Part shown: piece after piece, positions 1 through 8,781 of the stretch
How the letters are laid out: each line of letters starts with the position of its first letter
Position numbering within the stretch: the first letter of the stretch is position 1
Source of the DNA: JAHRAW01 sp965243285
Lineage (GTDB): Bacteria > Pseudomonadota > Gammaproteobacteria > Arenicellales > Poriferihabitantaceae
DNA length: 64,000 nt
NCBI GenBank assembly: GCA_965243285.1
Contig: OZ251537.1
Coordinates: forward strand, 1,612,001-1,676,000
Direction: 5' to 3'
Made by a program: the position numbers and the translations under genes
The notes under the pieces: model-generated
Seen by the model: the letters and a program-made list of their open reading frames with translations, nothing else
What the model was told of the DNA's origin: nothing
The model's database searches: none

Positions 1-2
1 TG

Positions 3-920
3 GTGGTGGTGCCCGGCGTCGGCATGGAGGTCAACGGCAGTTTGCGCTGGCTGGCGTTCGCCGGGGCGCACTTTCAGCCGTCGGAGTTGATGAAAGTCGC
101 CATCGTGGTGTATTTCGCCGATTATTTTGCGCGCAAGCAAGCGCTGCTGCGGCGCTTTCAGGTCGGCGTGCTCAATGTCGGCGTGGTGCTCGGCGGGGTC
201 GCCTGGTTGTTGTTGTTAGAGCCCGATTTCGGCAGCGCCACGGTCATCGTGCTGACAGTGGCCGCCATGATGTTCTTGGCCGGGGTGCGGTGGTGGCATT
301 TTTGCGTCGGTTTGAGCGCCGTCACCGCCGCGCTTACCGCAGTGGCGTGGATGGCGCCGTACCGCGTCGAGCGCTTGCTCAGCCATCAAAACCCCTGGGC
401 CGATCCGTTCGATGGCGGCTTCCAACTGGTGCAGGCGTTGATCGCCATCGGGCGCGGCGAATGGTTCGGCGCCGGGCTCGGCAGCAGCATCCAAAAACTC
501 TTTTATCTGCCCCATGCCGGCACCGATTTTTTGGTAGCGGTCATCGGCGAGGAGCTCGGCGCGGCCGGTATTTTCGCCATCCTCATGCTGTTTGCATTGC
601 TGCTGTGGCGCGCCTTCGCTATCGCCCGGCGGGCGCATTATCTGGGGCAGCGGTTCGGCGGGTTTTTGGCCCAGGGCATCGGCTTGTTGCTGGCGTTGCA
701 GGCCGCCATCCACATCGGCGTCAACACCGGGCTGCTGCCGACCAAGGGCTTGACTTTGCCGTTGGTGAGTTACGGCGGCTCCAGCATGCTCAGCAACATG
801 TTAGCGGTCGGCTTGTTGTTGGCGGTGGATAGGCGCTGCCGTGCCGACCTAGGACGCCGCGTCCAGCGCCCTGGCGGCGCGCGCCATCGACGCGCCGCCG
901 GCTGCGCGTTGCGGTCATAA
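3..920 (+). CDS. ftsW: FtsW, septal lipid II polymerase (5'-truncated by window edge)
   Basis: FtsW is the SEDS-family integral membrane glycosyltransferase that polymerises lipid II at the division site with its partner PBP. The frame is open to the left edge, so about the first 110 residues of the usual ~400 lie outside the window. Visible are a run of hydrophobic helices, the QPSELMK segment near the left end, the conserved loop HQNPWADPFDGGFQ, the GEELG motif, and the C-terminal PTKGLTLPLVSYGGSS signature of FtsW/RodA. FtsW rather than RodA is chosen because murG follows 19 bp downstream, as in dcw clusters. The C-terminal tail is Arg-rich and cytoplasmic. Confidence 0.95.
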   Translation: MVVPGVGMEVNGSLRWLAFAGAHFQPSELMKVAIVVYFADYFARKQALLRRFQVGVLNVGVVLGGVAWLLLLEPDFGSATVIVLTVAAMMFLAGVRWWHFCVGLSAVTAALTAVAWMAPYRVERLLSHQNPWADPFDGGFQLVQALIAIGRGEWFGAGLGSSIQKLFYLPHAGTDFLVAVIGEELGAAGIFAILMLFALLLWRAFAIARRAHYLGQRFGGFLAQGIGLLLALQAAIHIGVNTGLLPTKGLTLPLVSYGGSSMLSNMLAVGLLLAVDRRCRADLGRRVQRPGGARHRRAAGCALRS

Positions 921-939
921 ATCATCCGGATAGCGCGCC

Positions 940-2073
940 ATGAAGCGTAAAAACCCCGAAAACCGGCGAGTTCGCGCGCCGCGCATTTTGGTGATGGCCG
1001 GCGGCAGCGGCGGGCATGTGATGCCGGCGTTAGCGGTGGCGGAGCGCTTGCGCGAGCGCGGGGTGTGCGTGCGGTGGATGGGGGTCGGCGGCGGGCTGGA
1101 GGCGAAAGTGGCACTCGGCGCCGGCTTCAAATTCAGCCCGATTCGCATAAAAGGGCTGCGCGGCAGCGGAATCCTGCGCTTGCTCATGATGCCGTTTATG
1201 CTGAGCTGGGCGATGTTGCAAGCGCTGTGGGTTTTTCTGCGCCATCAGCCGGACGGGGCGCTGGGCTTCGGCGGCTTCGTCTCCGGCCCTGGCGGCTTGG
1301 TCGCGGGCTTGCTGCGCCGGCCGTTGCTGGTGCACGAACAAAACACCATCGTTGGGCTGACCAACCGCTATCTGTCGCGCTTCGCAGCGCAGCGCTTGAG
1401 CGGCTTTCCCACTACCTCGGCGCAGCGGCGGCGGTTCACCTGGGTGGGCAACCCGGTGCGCCGCGAAATCGCCGACTTGCCGCCCCCGGGGCAGCGCTTG
1501 GGGCGGCGGCGCGGCGCCTTGCGATTATTGATCATCGGCGGCAGCGGCGGCGCTCAAGTGTTCAACCAACATCTGCCGGGGTTGCTGCAGCAGTGGGCGC
1601 GAGGCGCCGACGCGGCGCCGGAAGTGTGGCATCAATGCGGTCGCGAGCGCGCCGGACCCATCGGCGAGCGTTATCTTGATGCCGGCATCAGTTGTCGGGT
1701 AAGCGGTTTTATCGACGCCATGGCGCCGGCCTACGCGTGGAGCGATGTGGTCATCTGCCGCGCTGGCGCCATGACTATCGCCGAGTTGTGCGCGGCCGGC
1801 GCGGCCGCCATTTTGGTGCCTTATCCGCACGCCGTGAACGACCATCAGCACAGCAACGCGGCCTATGCGCAAGCCCGCGGGGCCGCCATTTTGGTAGTGC
1901 AAGAAGCGTTTTTGCGTGGCGCCTGGCTGGAGCGCTTGAGCGAATTTCAGCGCGACCGCAGTCACTTAGTACGCATGGCGAAAGCGGCGCGGCAACTCGC
2001 CCAAGGCGACGCGGCGGAGAGCGTGGCGCGCGCCTGTATGGAAGCGGCGCGCCGTCGAATGCGCCATGCGTGA
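940..2073 (+). CDS. murG: MurG, UDP-GlcNAc:lipid I GlcNAc transferase
   Basis: Peripheral inner-membrane GT-B glycosyltransferase that converts lipid I to lipid II. The N-terminal glycine loop GGSGGHVMPALA (about residues 21-32), the HEQN motif (about residue 130), GNPVRREI and the second glycine loop IIGGSGGAQVFN are all present. The length, 377 residues, is slightly above the usual ~355 because of a basic N-terminal extension (MKRKNPENRRVRAPR). It lies 19 bp after ftsW. Its last codons (CATGCGTGA) overlap the ATG of a 40-codon mini-ORF that derives from the start of murC. That junction has been duplicated (see findings). Confidence 0.97.
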   Translation: MKRKNPENRRVRAPRILVMAGGSGGHVMPALAVAERLRERGVCVRWMGVGGGLEAKVALGAGFKFSPIRIKGLRGSGILRLLMMPFMLSWAMLQALWVFLRHQPDGALGFGGFVSGPGGLVAGLLRRPLLVHEQNTIVGLTNRYLSRFAAQRLSGFPTTSAQRRRFTWVGNPVRREIADLPPPGQRLGRRRGALRLLIIGGSGGAQVFNQHLPGLLQQWARGADAAPEVWHQCGRERAGPIGERYLDAGISCRVSGFIDAMAPAYAWSDVVICRAGAMTIAELCAAGAAAILVPYPHAVNDHQHSNAAYAQARGAAILVVQEAFLRGAWLERLSEFQRDRSHLVRMAKAARQLAQGDAAESVARACMEAARRRMRHA

Positions 2074-2280
2074 GTTCGTCCGCCATATTCATTTCGTCGC
2101 CGGCGCTGGCATGAGCAGCCTCGCCGAGGCGCTGTTGCGGCTGCATTTCACGGATTTCCGGGATGGAGGCGGTGCGCGCCATGCGTGAGTTCGTCCGCCA
2201 TATTCATTTCGTCGGCATCGGCGGCATCGGCATGAGCGGCATCGCCGAGGTGCTGTTGGAGTTGAATTTCACGGTGTCCG
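2043..2280 (+). repeat. Diverged tandem duplication of the murG/murC junction
   Basis: The sequence starting at the ATG at 2066 recurs from the ATG at 2181. The first 34 bases are identical (beginning ATGCGTGAGTTCGTCC) and similarity then decays over about 100 bp, with a 6-bp indel in the glycine-loop codons. The bases before 2181 (ATGGAGGCGGTGCGCGCC) resemble the murG tail before 2066 (ATGGAAGCGGCGCGCC). The unit therefore spans the end of murG plus the start of murC, with a period of 115 bp. Both copies keep the CATGCGTGA stop/start overlap. Confidence 0.85.
2066..2188 (+). CDS. 40-codon mini-ORF between murG and murC (duplicated MurC start)
   Basis: This open frame starts at the ATG that overlaps the murG stop by 8 nt. 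It ends at a TGA at 2186-2188 that overlaps the murC ATG at 2181, also by 8 nt. Residues 1-11 (MREFVRHIHFV) equal the MurC N-terminus. The middle (GMSSLAEALLRLHFT) is a diverged MurC GMSGIAEVLLELNFT, with the glycine loop shortened by two residues. The C-terminus (ARHA) mirrors the MurG tail RHA. It has no catalytic potential. If translated, it would pass ribosomes from murG to murC by two stop/start overlaps. That it is expressed is inference. Confidence 0.5.
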   Translation: MREFVRHIHFVAGAGMSSLAEALLRLHFTDFRDGGGARHA

Positions 2281-3584
2281 GGTCGGATATAAACGCCGGC
2301 GAGCGGCTGCAGCGGCTGCGGAAATCCGGCGCCCGCATCATGCGCGGGCATGACGCTGCGCACATCGACGGCGCCGAGGTGGTGGTCGCCTCGAGCGCGG
2401 TGCATAAAGATAATATCGAGTTGGCGGCGGCGCGGCACAACAACATCCCGGTCGTGCCGCGGGCCGAAATGCTCGGCGAATTGATGCGCTTCCGCCGTGG
2501 CATCGCCATCGCCGGCACGCACGGTAAAACCACCACCACCAGCCTGGTGTCGGCGGTGTTGGCCGGCGCCGGCTTAGACCCCACCTTCATCGTCGGCGGC
2601 GTGGTCAACAGCGCCGGCGCCTGCGCCCGCTTAGGGACCGGCGAGCACATGGTGGTGGAGGCGGATGAAAGCGATGCCTCGTTTTTGCACCTGCAGCCGC
2701 AAATGGCGGTGCTGACCAACATCGATGCCGACCACCTCGAAACCTACGGCGGCGATTTCGAAAAACTCAAAGCGGCATGCCTATTATTTCTGCAGAATTT
2801 GCCGTTTTATGGCCTGGCGGCGCTGTGTTTCGATGATGCGGCGGTGCGCGACATCGCCGCCTCGCTGCACAAGCCCATGGTCAGTTACGGCTTCGCCGAG
2901 GGCGTGGATTTTCGCGCCGTCGGGGTGCGCCAGGTCGGGCGCGATAGTTTTTTCGCGCTCGAGCGCCATGGCCAGCCAGCCGGCGAATATCGTTTGGCGT
3001 TGCCGGGGCGGCACAATGTGCTAAACGCGTTGGCCGCCATCGCCATCGCTTCGCGCTTGGGGCTGGCCGATGCGGATGTGACGCGCGCCTTGGCGGCCTT
3101 CGAGGGCATCGGGCGGCGCTTCGAAGTGCTCGGCGAGGTGGCGTTGGACGACGGGCGGGCCACGCTGGTGGATGACTATGCCCATCACCCCACCGAATTG
3201 CGCGCCACCCTGGCGGCGGCGCGCGATTGCTGGCCGCAGCGCCGCCAGGTGGTGATCTTTCAGCCGCATCGCTACACCCGCACGCGCGATTTGTTCGATG
3301 ATTTCGTGCGCGCCTTAGCCGACCTCGAGACCCTCATCATCACTGCCGTCTACCCGGCCGGGGAGGCCGCCATCGCCGGCGCCGGCGGTCGGGCGCTGTG
3401 CCGGGCGTTGCGCGCCCGGGGGGTTGTTAATTTGATGTATGTCGGCAATATGGCGGAATTGCGCGACCTGTTGCCCAATGTAGTGCGCCACGATGATGTG
3501 TTATTGACCCTCGGCGCCGGCGACATCAGCCGCTTTGCCCAATCCATGGCCGCCACTGGGCTGCGCCGGCGGTCGCCGTCATGA
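2181..3584 (+). CDS. murC: MurC, UDP-N-acetylmuramate-L-alanine ligase
   Basis: Cytoplasmic ATP-dependent ligase that adds L-Ala to UDP-MurNAc, the first peptide-stem step. Seen are the N-terminal UDP-binding loop HFVGIGGIGMSGIAEVL, the P-loop GTHGKTTTTSLV, VVEADESDASF, the Mur-ligase HNVLNALAAIAIA segment and the C-terminal VDDYAHHPTE motif. About 467 residues, normal for the family. The ATG at 2181 is preferred over an in-frame ATG at 2163: the 2163 codon belongs to duplicated murG tail, while 2181 corresponds to the ancestral start that overlapped murG. GGAGG at 2165-2169 could serve as its ribosome site. The stop overlaps murB as ATGA. Confidence 0.96.
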   Translation: MREFVRHIHFVGIGGIGMSGIAEVLLELNFTVSGSDINAGERLQRLRKSGARIMRGHDAAHIDGAEVVVASSAVHKDNIELAAARHNNIPVVPRAEMLGELMRFRRGIAIAGTHGKTTTTSLVSAVLAGAGLDPTFIVGGVVNSAGACARLGTGEHMVVEADESDASFLHLQPQMAVLTNIDADHLETYGGDFEKLKAACLLFLQNLPFYGLAALCFDDAAVRDIAASLHKPMVSYGFAEGVDFRAVGVRQVGRDSFFALERHGQPAGEYRLALPGRHNVLNALAAIAIASRLGLADADVTRALAAFEGIGRRFEVLGEVALDDGRATLVDDYAHHPTELRATLAAARDCWPQRRQVVIFQPHRYTRTRDLFDDFVRALADLETLIITAVYPAGEAAIAGAGGRALCRALRARGVVNLMYVGNMAELRDLLPNVVRHDDVLLTLGAGDISRFAQSMAATGLRRRSPS

Positions 3585-4645
3585 TGGCGCTGCGCTGCGC
3601 ATCGGCGGTGGGCCTCGACGACTGGGGAGTCGGCGCCGGCGGTAGCTCCAGTCGAGGGGCCGCGACGCCGATGTTCATGCGCGGTTTGCGCGGCGCTTTG
3701 CGCATCGACGAGCCCATGTCGCGCCACACCAGTTGGCGGGTGGGCGGGGCCGCGGAATATATGTACACCCCGGCCGACAAGGCCGATGCCATCCGATTGT
3801 TGCGGCAATTGCCGGTCGCGATGCCGCTTTATTGGCTCGGTCTCGGCAGCAATCTGCTGGTGCGCGACGGCGGCGTCGGCGGCTTGGTGGTGCGCACCGG
3901 GCGCGCCCCGGCCGGCGGTGAGGCGGCCGGTTTGTCGGCGATTTGCATCGCGCCGCCGCATTATCTCGAGGCGCAAGCCGGCGTGCCATGCGCAAAAGTG
4001 GCGCGGGTGGCGGCTGCGCATGGCTTGGGCGGGGTGGAATTTCTGGCCGGCGTGCCGGGCTCATTCGGCGGCGCTTTGGCCATGAATGCCGGCGCTTTTG
4101 GCGGCGAAACTTGGGATTGGGTGGAATATGTCGAATGCGTCGACCGCCACGGCGGCACGCGCATTTTTTCGGCGACCGAGATCGATGCTGGCTATCGACG
4201 CGTCGATTTGCCGCCCCAGCATGGGCTATTGGGCGGGCGATTGGCGCTACAGCCAGCGGCAGTTTTGCCGGCGCGTGAGGTGTCGGGCGGCGCTGCGTCG
4301 GGCGATGTTGCGCGCCACCGCCCCACCTCCCACGGCCAACAACGCATTCGCGAGTTACTGGAGAAACGCCATGCCAGCCAGCCGGTGCAAAGCGCCAACG
4401 CCGGCTCGGTTTTCCGCAATCCGCCTGGCGATTTCGCAGCCCGCTTGGTGCAATCCGCCGGGTTGCGCGGGGCCTGTATAGGCGATGCCGTCATCTCCGA
4501 CATCCACGCCAATTTCATCATCAATCGCGGCGCCGCCACGGCGGCGCATATCGAGGCCCTGATGCACCACGCGCAGCGCGAAGTGCAACGCGCCACCGGC
4601 GTCGATTTGGCGCTCGAAGTGCGCATCATCGGGAGGCCGGCATGA
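3581..4645 (+). CDS. murB: MurB, UDP-N-acetylenolpyruvoylglucosamine reductase
   Basis: FAD-dependent cytoplasmic reductase that makes UDP-MurNAc for MurC. Visible are the FAD-binding segment LGLGSNLLVRDGGVGG, GVPGSFGGALAMNAGAFGGE, the catalytic-region NAGSVFRNP (serine proton donor) and the C-terminal HANFIINRG. The ATG overlaps the murC TGA (ATGA). This gives a ~30-residue N-terminal extension before the conserved start near MFMRGLRGALR, so a start at 3671 is possible. The stretch between AGYR and RELLEKR (about residues 205-260) is longer and less conserved than usual, but no frameshift could be shown. Confidence 0.93.
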   Translation: MMALRCASAVGLDDWGVGAGGSSSRGAATPMFMRGLRGALRIDEPMSRHTSWRVGGAAEYMYTPADKADAIRLLRQLPVAMPLYWLGLGSNLLVRDGGVGGLVVRTGRAPAGGEAAGLSAICIAPPHYLEAQAGVPCAKVARVAAAHGLGGVEFLAGVPGSFGGALAMNAGAFGGETWDWVEYVECVDRHGGTRIFSATEIDAGYRRVDLPPQHGLLGGRLALQPAAVLPAREVSGGAASGDVARHRPTSHGQQRIRELLEKRHASQPVQSANAGSVFRNPPGDFAARLVQSAGLRGACIGDAVISDIHANFIINRGAATAAHIEALMHHAQREVQRATGVDLALEVRIIGRPA

Positions 4646-5460
4646 GCGCCGCGCCGGCCCGCCCGAGCGGCCTGTTTTGGCGTTCGCCGGCCGGCGGCTG
4701 GGTGGGCGCCGCGGCGCTGTTGGCGTTAGCGGCGCTGGCGGCTTTGTTTATCGCCGACCGCTTGTATAACCCGCAACATTTTCGCATCGAGCAGATCGAG
4801 GTGCGCGGCTCGCTGCAGCGCGTCGATGGGGCGCGCATCAAAGAGGTGGTGCATGGCGCGCTGGCCGGCAATTATTTTTCCTTGGACCTGCCCACGGTCG
4901 AGGCGCGCATCGAGGAATTGCCGTGGGTGTTCAGCGCCGCGGTGCGCCGTCGCTGGCCGGCGACCGTGGCGGTCGAGGTGGTGGAGGTGCAGCCGGTGGC
5001 GATGTGGGGCGCGCAGCATTGGGTGCACGCCAGCGGCGCGTTGGTGAAACGCCAGACGGCAGCGCGAGAAGCAGCGGAAATTGACCGCGACCACGGCCTA
5101 ATAAAAGCCCACTTGCCGGTGTTGTTCGGGCCGCCGAGTCTGCAGCCGGTGGTGTGGCAAGGGTTTCAGCGCTGGGCTGGGCTGTTCGCCGAGCACGGCT
5201 TGGGCTTGCGGCGGCTGACGCTGGATGCCCGCGGGCTGTGGCGTCTGGAATTTGCGGCGCAGGCAGCGGTGGTCGATGGCGCGCCGCCGGCGCTCGTTAT
5301 GGTAGCCAAGCGCGCCGACGCCGAGGCCCGCCTGGCGAGTTTTGTGGCCGCGTTAGCGCAGCTGCGCGGCGAGTTTCCGGCCATGCGCTCGGTGGATTTG
5401 CGCCACCCCAACGGCTTTGCGGTGGGCTGGACTCCAGCGCGCCTGGCAAGCGCCCATTAG
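4642..5460 (+). CDS. ftsQ: FtsQ, divisome membrane protein
   Basis: Bitopic inner-membrane protein that recruits and regulates FtsL/FtsB/FtsWI at the septum. The sequence shows a short basic N-terminus, one membrane helix (about residues 20-40, rich in A/L), a POTRA-like domain beginning FRIEQIEVRG, and then the FtsQ beta domain with ELPWVFSAAVRRRWPATVAVEV. Its ATG overlaps the murB TGA (ATGA), so translation is coupled. ddl, which usually sits between murB and ftsQ, is absent. 272 residues, typical for the family. Confidence 0.93.
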   Translation: MSAAPARPSGLFWRSPAGGWVGAAALLALAALAALFIADRLYNPQHFRIEQIEVRGSLQRVDGARIKEVVHGALAGNYFSLDLPTVEARIEELPWVFSAAVRRRWPATVAVEVVEVQPVAMWGAQHWVHASGALVKRQTAAREAAEIDRDHGLIKAHLPVLFGPPSLQPVVWQGFQRWAGLFAEHGLGLRRLTLDARGLWRLEFAAQAAVVDGAPPALVMVAKRADAEARLASFVAALAQLRGEFPAMRSVDLRHPNGFAVGWTPARLASAH

Positions 5461-5461
5461 G

Positions 5462-6706
5462 ATGGCCATGAGCGCCAAAAAAACCAGCGGCGGGCTCATC
5501 GTCGGCCTCGATATCGGCACTTCCAAGGTGGTGGCGATAGTCGGCGAGCTCAACGCCGACGGCGAGTTGGAGGTCATCGGCATCGGCCACTACCCCACGC
5601 GCGGCCTGCATCGCGGCGTGGTGGTGGATATCGAATACACCGTGCAATCCATCCAACGCGCCGTCGAGGATGCGGAATTGATGGCCGGCTGCCAAATTTT
5701 TTCGGTGTTCGTCGGCATCGCCGGGGCGCACATCAATAGTTTCAATTCGCACGGCGTGGTCGCCATCCGCAGCGGCGAAGTGACGCAAAACGACATCGAT
5801 TTGGTCATCGATGCGGCCAAGGCGCTGGCTATCCCTAATGATCAGCGCATTTTGCATGTGCTGCCGCAAGATTTCGCTATCGACGGGCAAGACGGCATCA
5901 GCCAGCCGGCCGGCATGTCCGGCGTGCGCATGGAGGCGCGGGTACACATGATCACCTGCGCCGACAGCGCCGCGCAAAACATCGTCAAGTGCGTGCGGCG
6001 CTGCGGGCTGCATGTGGATGACATCATCTTAGAGCCCATCGCCTCGAGTGCCTCGGTGCTGACCGAAGACGAGCGCGAACTCGGCGTATGCATGATCGAC
6101 ATCGGCGGCGGCACCACCGATATCGCGGTGTTTTGCGGCGGCGCTATCCGCCACACCGCGGTTATCCCCATCGCCGGCGACCAAGTGACCAACGACATCG
6201 CCATCGCCTTCCACACCCCGACGCAGTCGGCCGAGGAGATCAAGAAAAAATACGGCTGCGCGCTGGTGCAACTGGTGGATGAAAGACACAGCATCGAAAC
6301 GCCGAGCATGGGCGGCCGCCCGCCGCGCACTTTGTCGCGGCAAAATCTCGCCGGCATCATCCACCCGCGGGTCGAGGAATTGCTGGAATTGGTGCAAGCG
6401 GAATTGCAGCGCAGCGGCTTCTGTGAAGCCATCGGCTCGGGCGTGGTGCTGACCGGCGGCAGTTCGCGCATCAAAGGCATGGTGGAATTGGCCGAGGAGG
6501 TTTTCCATTTGCCGGTGCGTTTGGGGCTGCCGAATTACGACAACGGGCTGGCCGAGGTGGTGCGCAATCCCATCTACGCCACCGCCATTGGGCTGATGCA
6601 ATTCGGCTATGGCAACGCCCATCGGCTGCCACGCGCCGCCGCCAAGCCGGGCCGAATCCAGGCTGGCTTGCGGCGCATCGGCAGCTGGTTTACGGGCAGT
6701 TTTTAG
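5462..6706 (+). CDS. ftsA: FtsA, actin-like divisome ATPase
   Basis: Actin-fold ATPase that tethers FtsZ to the membrane. Visible are GLDIGTSKVVAIVGE (phosphate-1), SGVRMEARVHMITC in the 1C region, VCMIDIGGGTTDIAVF (phosphate-2), GVVLTGGSSRIKG (adenosine) and a C-terminal amphipathic helix (AGLRRIGSWFTGSF) used as membrane anchor. The start at 5462 lies 1 bp after the ftsQ stop; ATG at 5468 is an alternative. An 81-bp gap follows before ftsZ. Confidence 0.97.
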   Translation: MAMSAKKTSGGLIVGLDIGTSKVVAIVGELNADGELEVIGIGHYPTRGLHRGVVVDIEYTVQSIQRAVEDAELMAGCQIFSVFVGIAGAHINSFNSHGVVAIRSGEVTQNDIDLVIDAAKALAIPNDQRILHVLPQDFAIDGQDGISQPAGMSGVRMEARVHMITCADSAAQNIVKCVRRCGLHVDDIILEPIASSASVLTEDERELGVCMIDIGGGTTDIAVFCGGAIRHTAVIPIAGDQVTNDIAIAFHTPTQSAEEIKKKYGCALVQLVDERHSIETPSMGGRPPRTLSRQNLAGIIHPRVEELLELVQAELQRSGFCEAIGSGVVLTGGSSRIKGMVELAEEVFHLPVRLGLPNYDNGLAEVVRNPIYATAIGLMQFGYGNAHRLPRAAAKPGRIQAGLRRIGSWFTGSF

Positions 6707-6787
6707 CCGCCGGCACTCAATCTAATGTCAAGGTCTGAAATTTACTCGTCTATTTCCATTTTTCTCGATACGCGTGGAGGATAAAAA

Positions 6788-7942
6788 ATGTTCGAATTGG
6801 TCGAAACCGTGGGGCAACCGGCGGTGATCAAAGTCATCGGCGTCGGCGGCGGCGGCGGCAATGCGGTGGAGCACATGCTAAAAGCCAAACTCAGCGGCGT
6901 CGGCTTCGTCACCGCCAACACCGACGCCCAAGCCTTGGGCCTCTCCAGCGCTCCTTTGCGGCTGCAAATCGGCGAGAACTTAACCAAGGGGTTAGGCGCC
7001 GGGGCCGACCCGGAAATCGGCCGCCAAGCCGCTTTGGAAGATAAAGATCGCATCAGCGCCGCTATCGACGGCGCCGATATGGTGTTCATCGCCGCCGGCA
7101 TGGGCGGCGGCACCGGCACCGGCGCGGCCCCGGTGGTGGCCGAATTGGCGCGGGACATGAATATGTTAGCGGTGGCCGTGGTCACCAAACCGTTCGCCTA
7201 CGAAGGCAAAAAGCGCATGGAGCAAGCGCGTCTCGGCATCATCGACTTGCAAAAGCATGTGGATTCGCTCATCACCATCCCTAATGAAAAATTGTTAGCC
7301 GTGGTGGGGCAGACGACGTCCGTAGTCGATGCCTTTCACAAGGCCGATGAAGTGCTGCTCAATGCGGTGCAAGGAATTTCCGAGCTGATTACCCGCACCG
7401 GGTTGATCAATGTGGATTTCGCCGATGTGCGCCGGGTGATGTCGAAAACCGGCATGGCGATGATGGGGTCGGCCACCGCCAGCGGCGAAAACCGCGCCGC
7501 CGAAGCCGCCAAACGCGCCGTCTCCAGCCCGCTGCTCGAAGATATCGACTTGCAAGGCGCCAAGGGCATGCTGGTGAACATCACCGCCGCCGCGGATTTG
7601 GCCATGGGTGAGATCGAGGAAGTGAGCACCGCCATCACCGCCGCCGCCGCCGGCGATGTCGAGGTCGATGTGTTCATCGGCGCCACCATCGACGACGCCA
7701 TGCAAAACGAACTGCGGGTCACGGTGGTCGCCACCGGGCTGCTGAGTGCCGAACAAGAAACGCCGCCGGTCGTGAAGAGGCCGCATATTCGGGAGGTTTT
7801 CATCGACCCCCAACCCCAGCCTGGCGCTTTGTCGGGGCATCAATCGTCGGCGCGGAAAGAACGCCTAAATGGCACTGACCCGGCCGGAAAATGGGGCGAC
7901 CGTTACGACTTGCCGGCGTTTTTGCGCAAACAAGCCGACTGA
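6788..7942 (+). CDS. ftsZ: FtsZ, tubulin-like division GTPase
   Basis: Forms the Z-ring scaffold. The sequence shows IGVGGGGGNAVEHM, the tubulin signature GMGGGTGTGAAPVVA and the T7-loop region NVDFADVRRVM. A short variable linker is followed by the conserved C-terminal peptide DRYDLPAFLRKQAD that binds FtsA and ZipA. A strong ribosome site (GGAGG at 6776-6780) lies upstream of the ATG. 384 residues. It ends the dcw segment here; lpxC, the usual next gene, is replaced by nth. Confidence 0.98.
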   Translation: MFELVETVGQPAVIKVIGVGGGGGNAVEHMLKAKLSGVGFVTANTDAQALGLSSAPLRLQIGENLTKGLGAGADPEIGRQAALEDKDRISAAIDGADMVFIAAGMGGGTGTGAAPVVAELARDMNMLAVAVVTKPFAYEGKKRMEQARLGIIDLQKHVDSLITIPNEKLLAVVGQTTSVVDAFHKADEVLLNAVQGISELITRTGLINVDFADVRRVMSKTGMAMMGSATASGENRAAEAAKRAVSSPLLEDIDLQGAKGMLVNITAAADLAMGEIEEVSTAITAAAAGDVEVDVFIGATIDDAMQNELRVTVVATGLLSAEQETPPVVKRPHIREVFIDPQPQPGALSGHQSSARKERLNGTDPAGKWGDRYDLPAFLRKQAD

Positions 7943-8006
7943 AGTTGGCCCGTGGTTAGGCGGCAGGAGGTAGGCGGCGGCCGGCGGCGGGGCGCCGTCG
8001 GTGGCT

Positions 8007-8012
8007 TATAAT
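8007..8012 (+). promoter_or_regulatory. Putative -10 box for nth
   Basis: TATAAT lies 9 bp upstream of the GTG chosen for nth, with no clear -35. Transcription would then start at or next to the start codon, giving a leaderless or near-leaderless mRNA. This is inferred from spacing only. Confidence 0.35.
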
Positions 8013-8021
8013 GGGCGCGCC

Positions 8022-8654
8022 GTGACCCCTAAAAATATCCCAAAAATGTTTCAGCGGTTGCGCGCCGCTAATCCGGCGCCGACTTCGGAGCTGGCGTACG
8101 GCTCGGTGTTCGAGCTGCTGGTTGCGGTGATACTTTCGGCCCAAGCCACCGATGTGTCGGTGAATCGCGCTACCGCCAAACTTTATCCCATGGCCAATAC
8201 CCCGGCCGGCTTCCTCGAGCTCGGTTTGGGAGGCTTGAAAACCCATATCAAAACCATCGGCCTGTACAACACTAAAGCGGCCAATATCATCGCCACTTGC
8301 CGCTTGTTGCTGGAGCGCCACGGCGGCGAGGTGCCGAACACTCGCGAGCAACTGACGGCGCTGCCAGGGGTCGGGCGCAAAACCGCCAATGTGGTGCTAA
8401 ACACCGCTTTCGGGCAGCCGACCATCGCCGTGGATACGCATGTTTTTCGCGTCTCTAATCGCACCGCCATCGCCTCGGGAGGCAATGTTTTGGAGGTGGA
8501 GCACGGTTTGCTTAGCGCGATTCCAGAGGAGTTCAAGCGCCACGCCCACCACTGGCTGATTCTGCTCGGTCGCCACACCTGCACCGCCCGCCGACCGAAA
8601 TGCGGCGCCTGCTTGATTGCCGATTTATGCCCATCCGCGGGTTTAAATGGCTGA
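8022..8654 (+). CDS. nth: Endonuclease III, base-excision repair glycosylase/AP lyase
   Basis: Removes oxidised pyrimidines and cleaves the abasic site. Visible are LLVAVILSAQATDVSVN, the helix-hairpin-helix LPGVGRKTANVVL with the catalytic lysine, the catalytic aspartate in AVDTHVFRV, and the iron-sulfur cluster cysteines CTARRPKCGACLIADLC. Starting at GTG 8022 (VTPKNIPKMFQRLRAANP) gives 210 residues, collinear with the E. coli enzyme. GTG 8001 would add seven unmatched residues and overlap a TATAAT box. Confidence 0.95.
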   Translation: MTPKNIPKMFQRLRAANPAPTSELAYGSVFELLVAVILSAQATDVSVNRATAKLYPMANTPAGFLELGLGGLKTHIKTIGLYNTKAANIIATCRLLLERHGGEVPNTREQLTALPGVGRKTANVVLNTAFGQPTIAVDTHVFRVSNRTAIASGGNVLEVEHGLLSAIPEEFKRHAHHWLILLGRHTCTARRPKCGACLIADLCPSAGLNG

Positions 8655-8781
8655 ATCGGCGGATTTTAGCGAGCGTCATTTCCGCTATATTTGAATGAAT
8701 CTGAGTGGCGTTTTAATAACGCCAAGCCCCAGTGCCATTAACCCAGGTTATCTGCAACAGCCCCTTATGACATTAAAAAAA

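Noticed and set aside
4190..4360. Possible frameshift in murB between AGYR and RELLEKR
   Set aside because: The region is unusual in sequence, but the family motifs on both sides share one frame and no alternative frame gives a better match.
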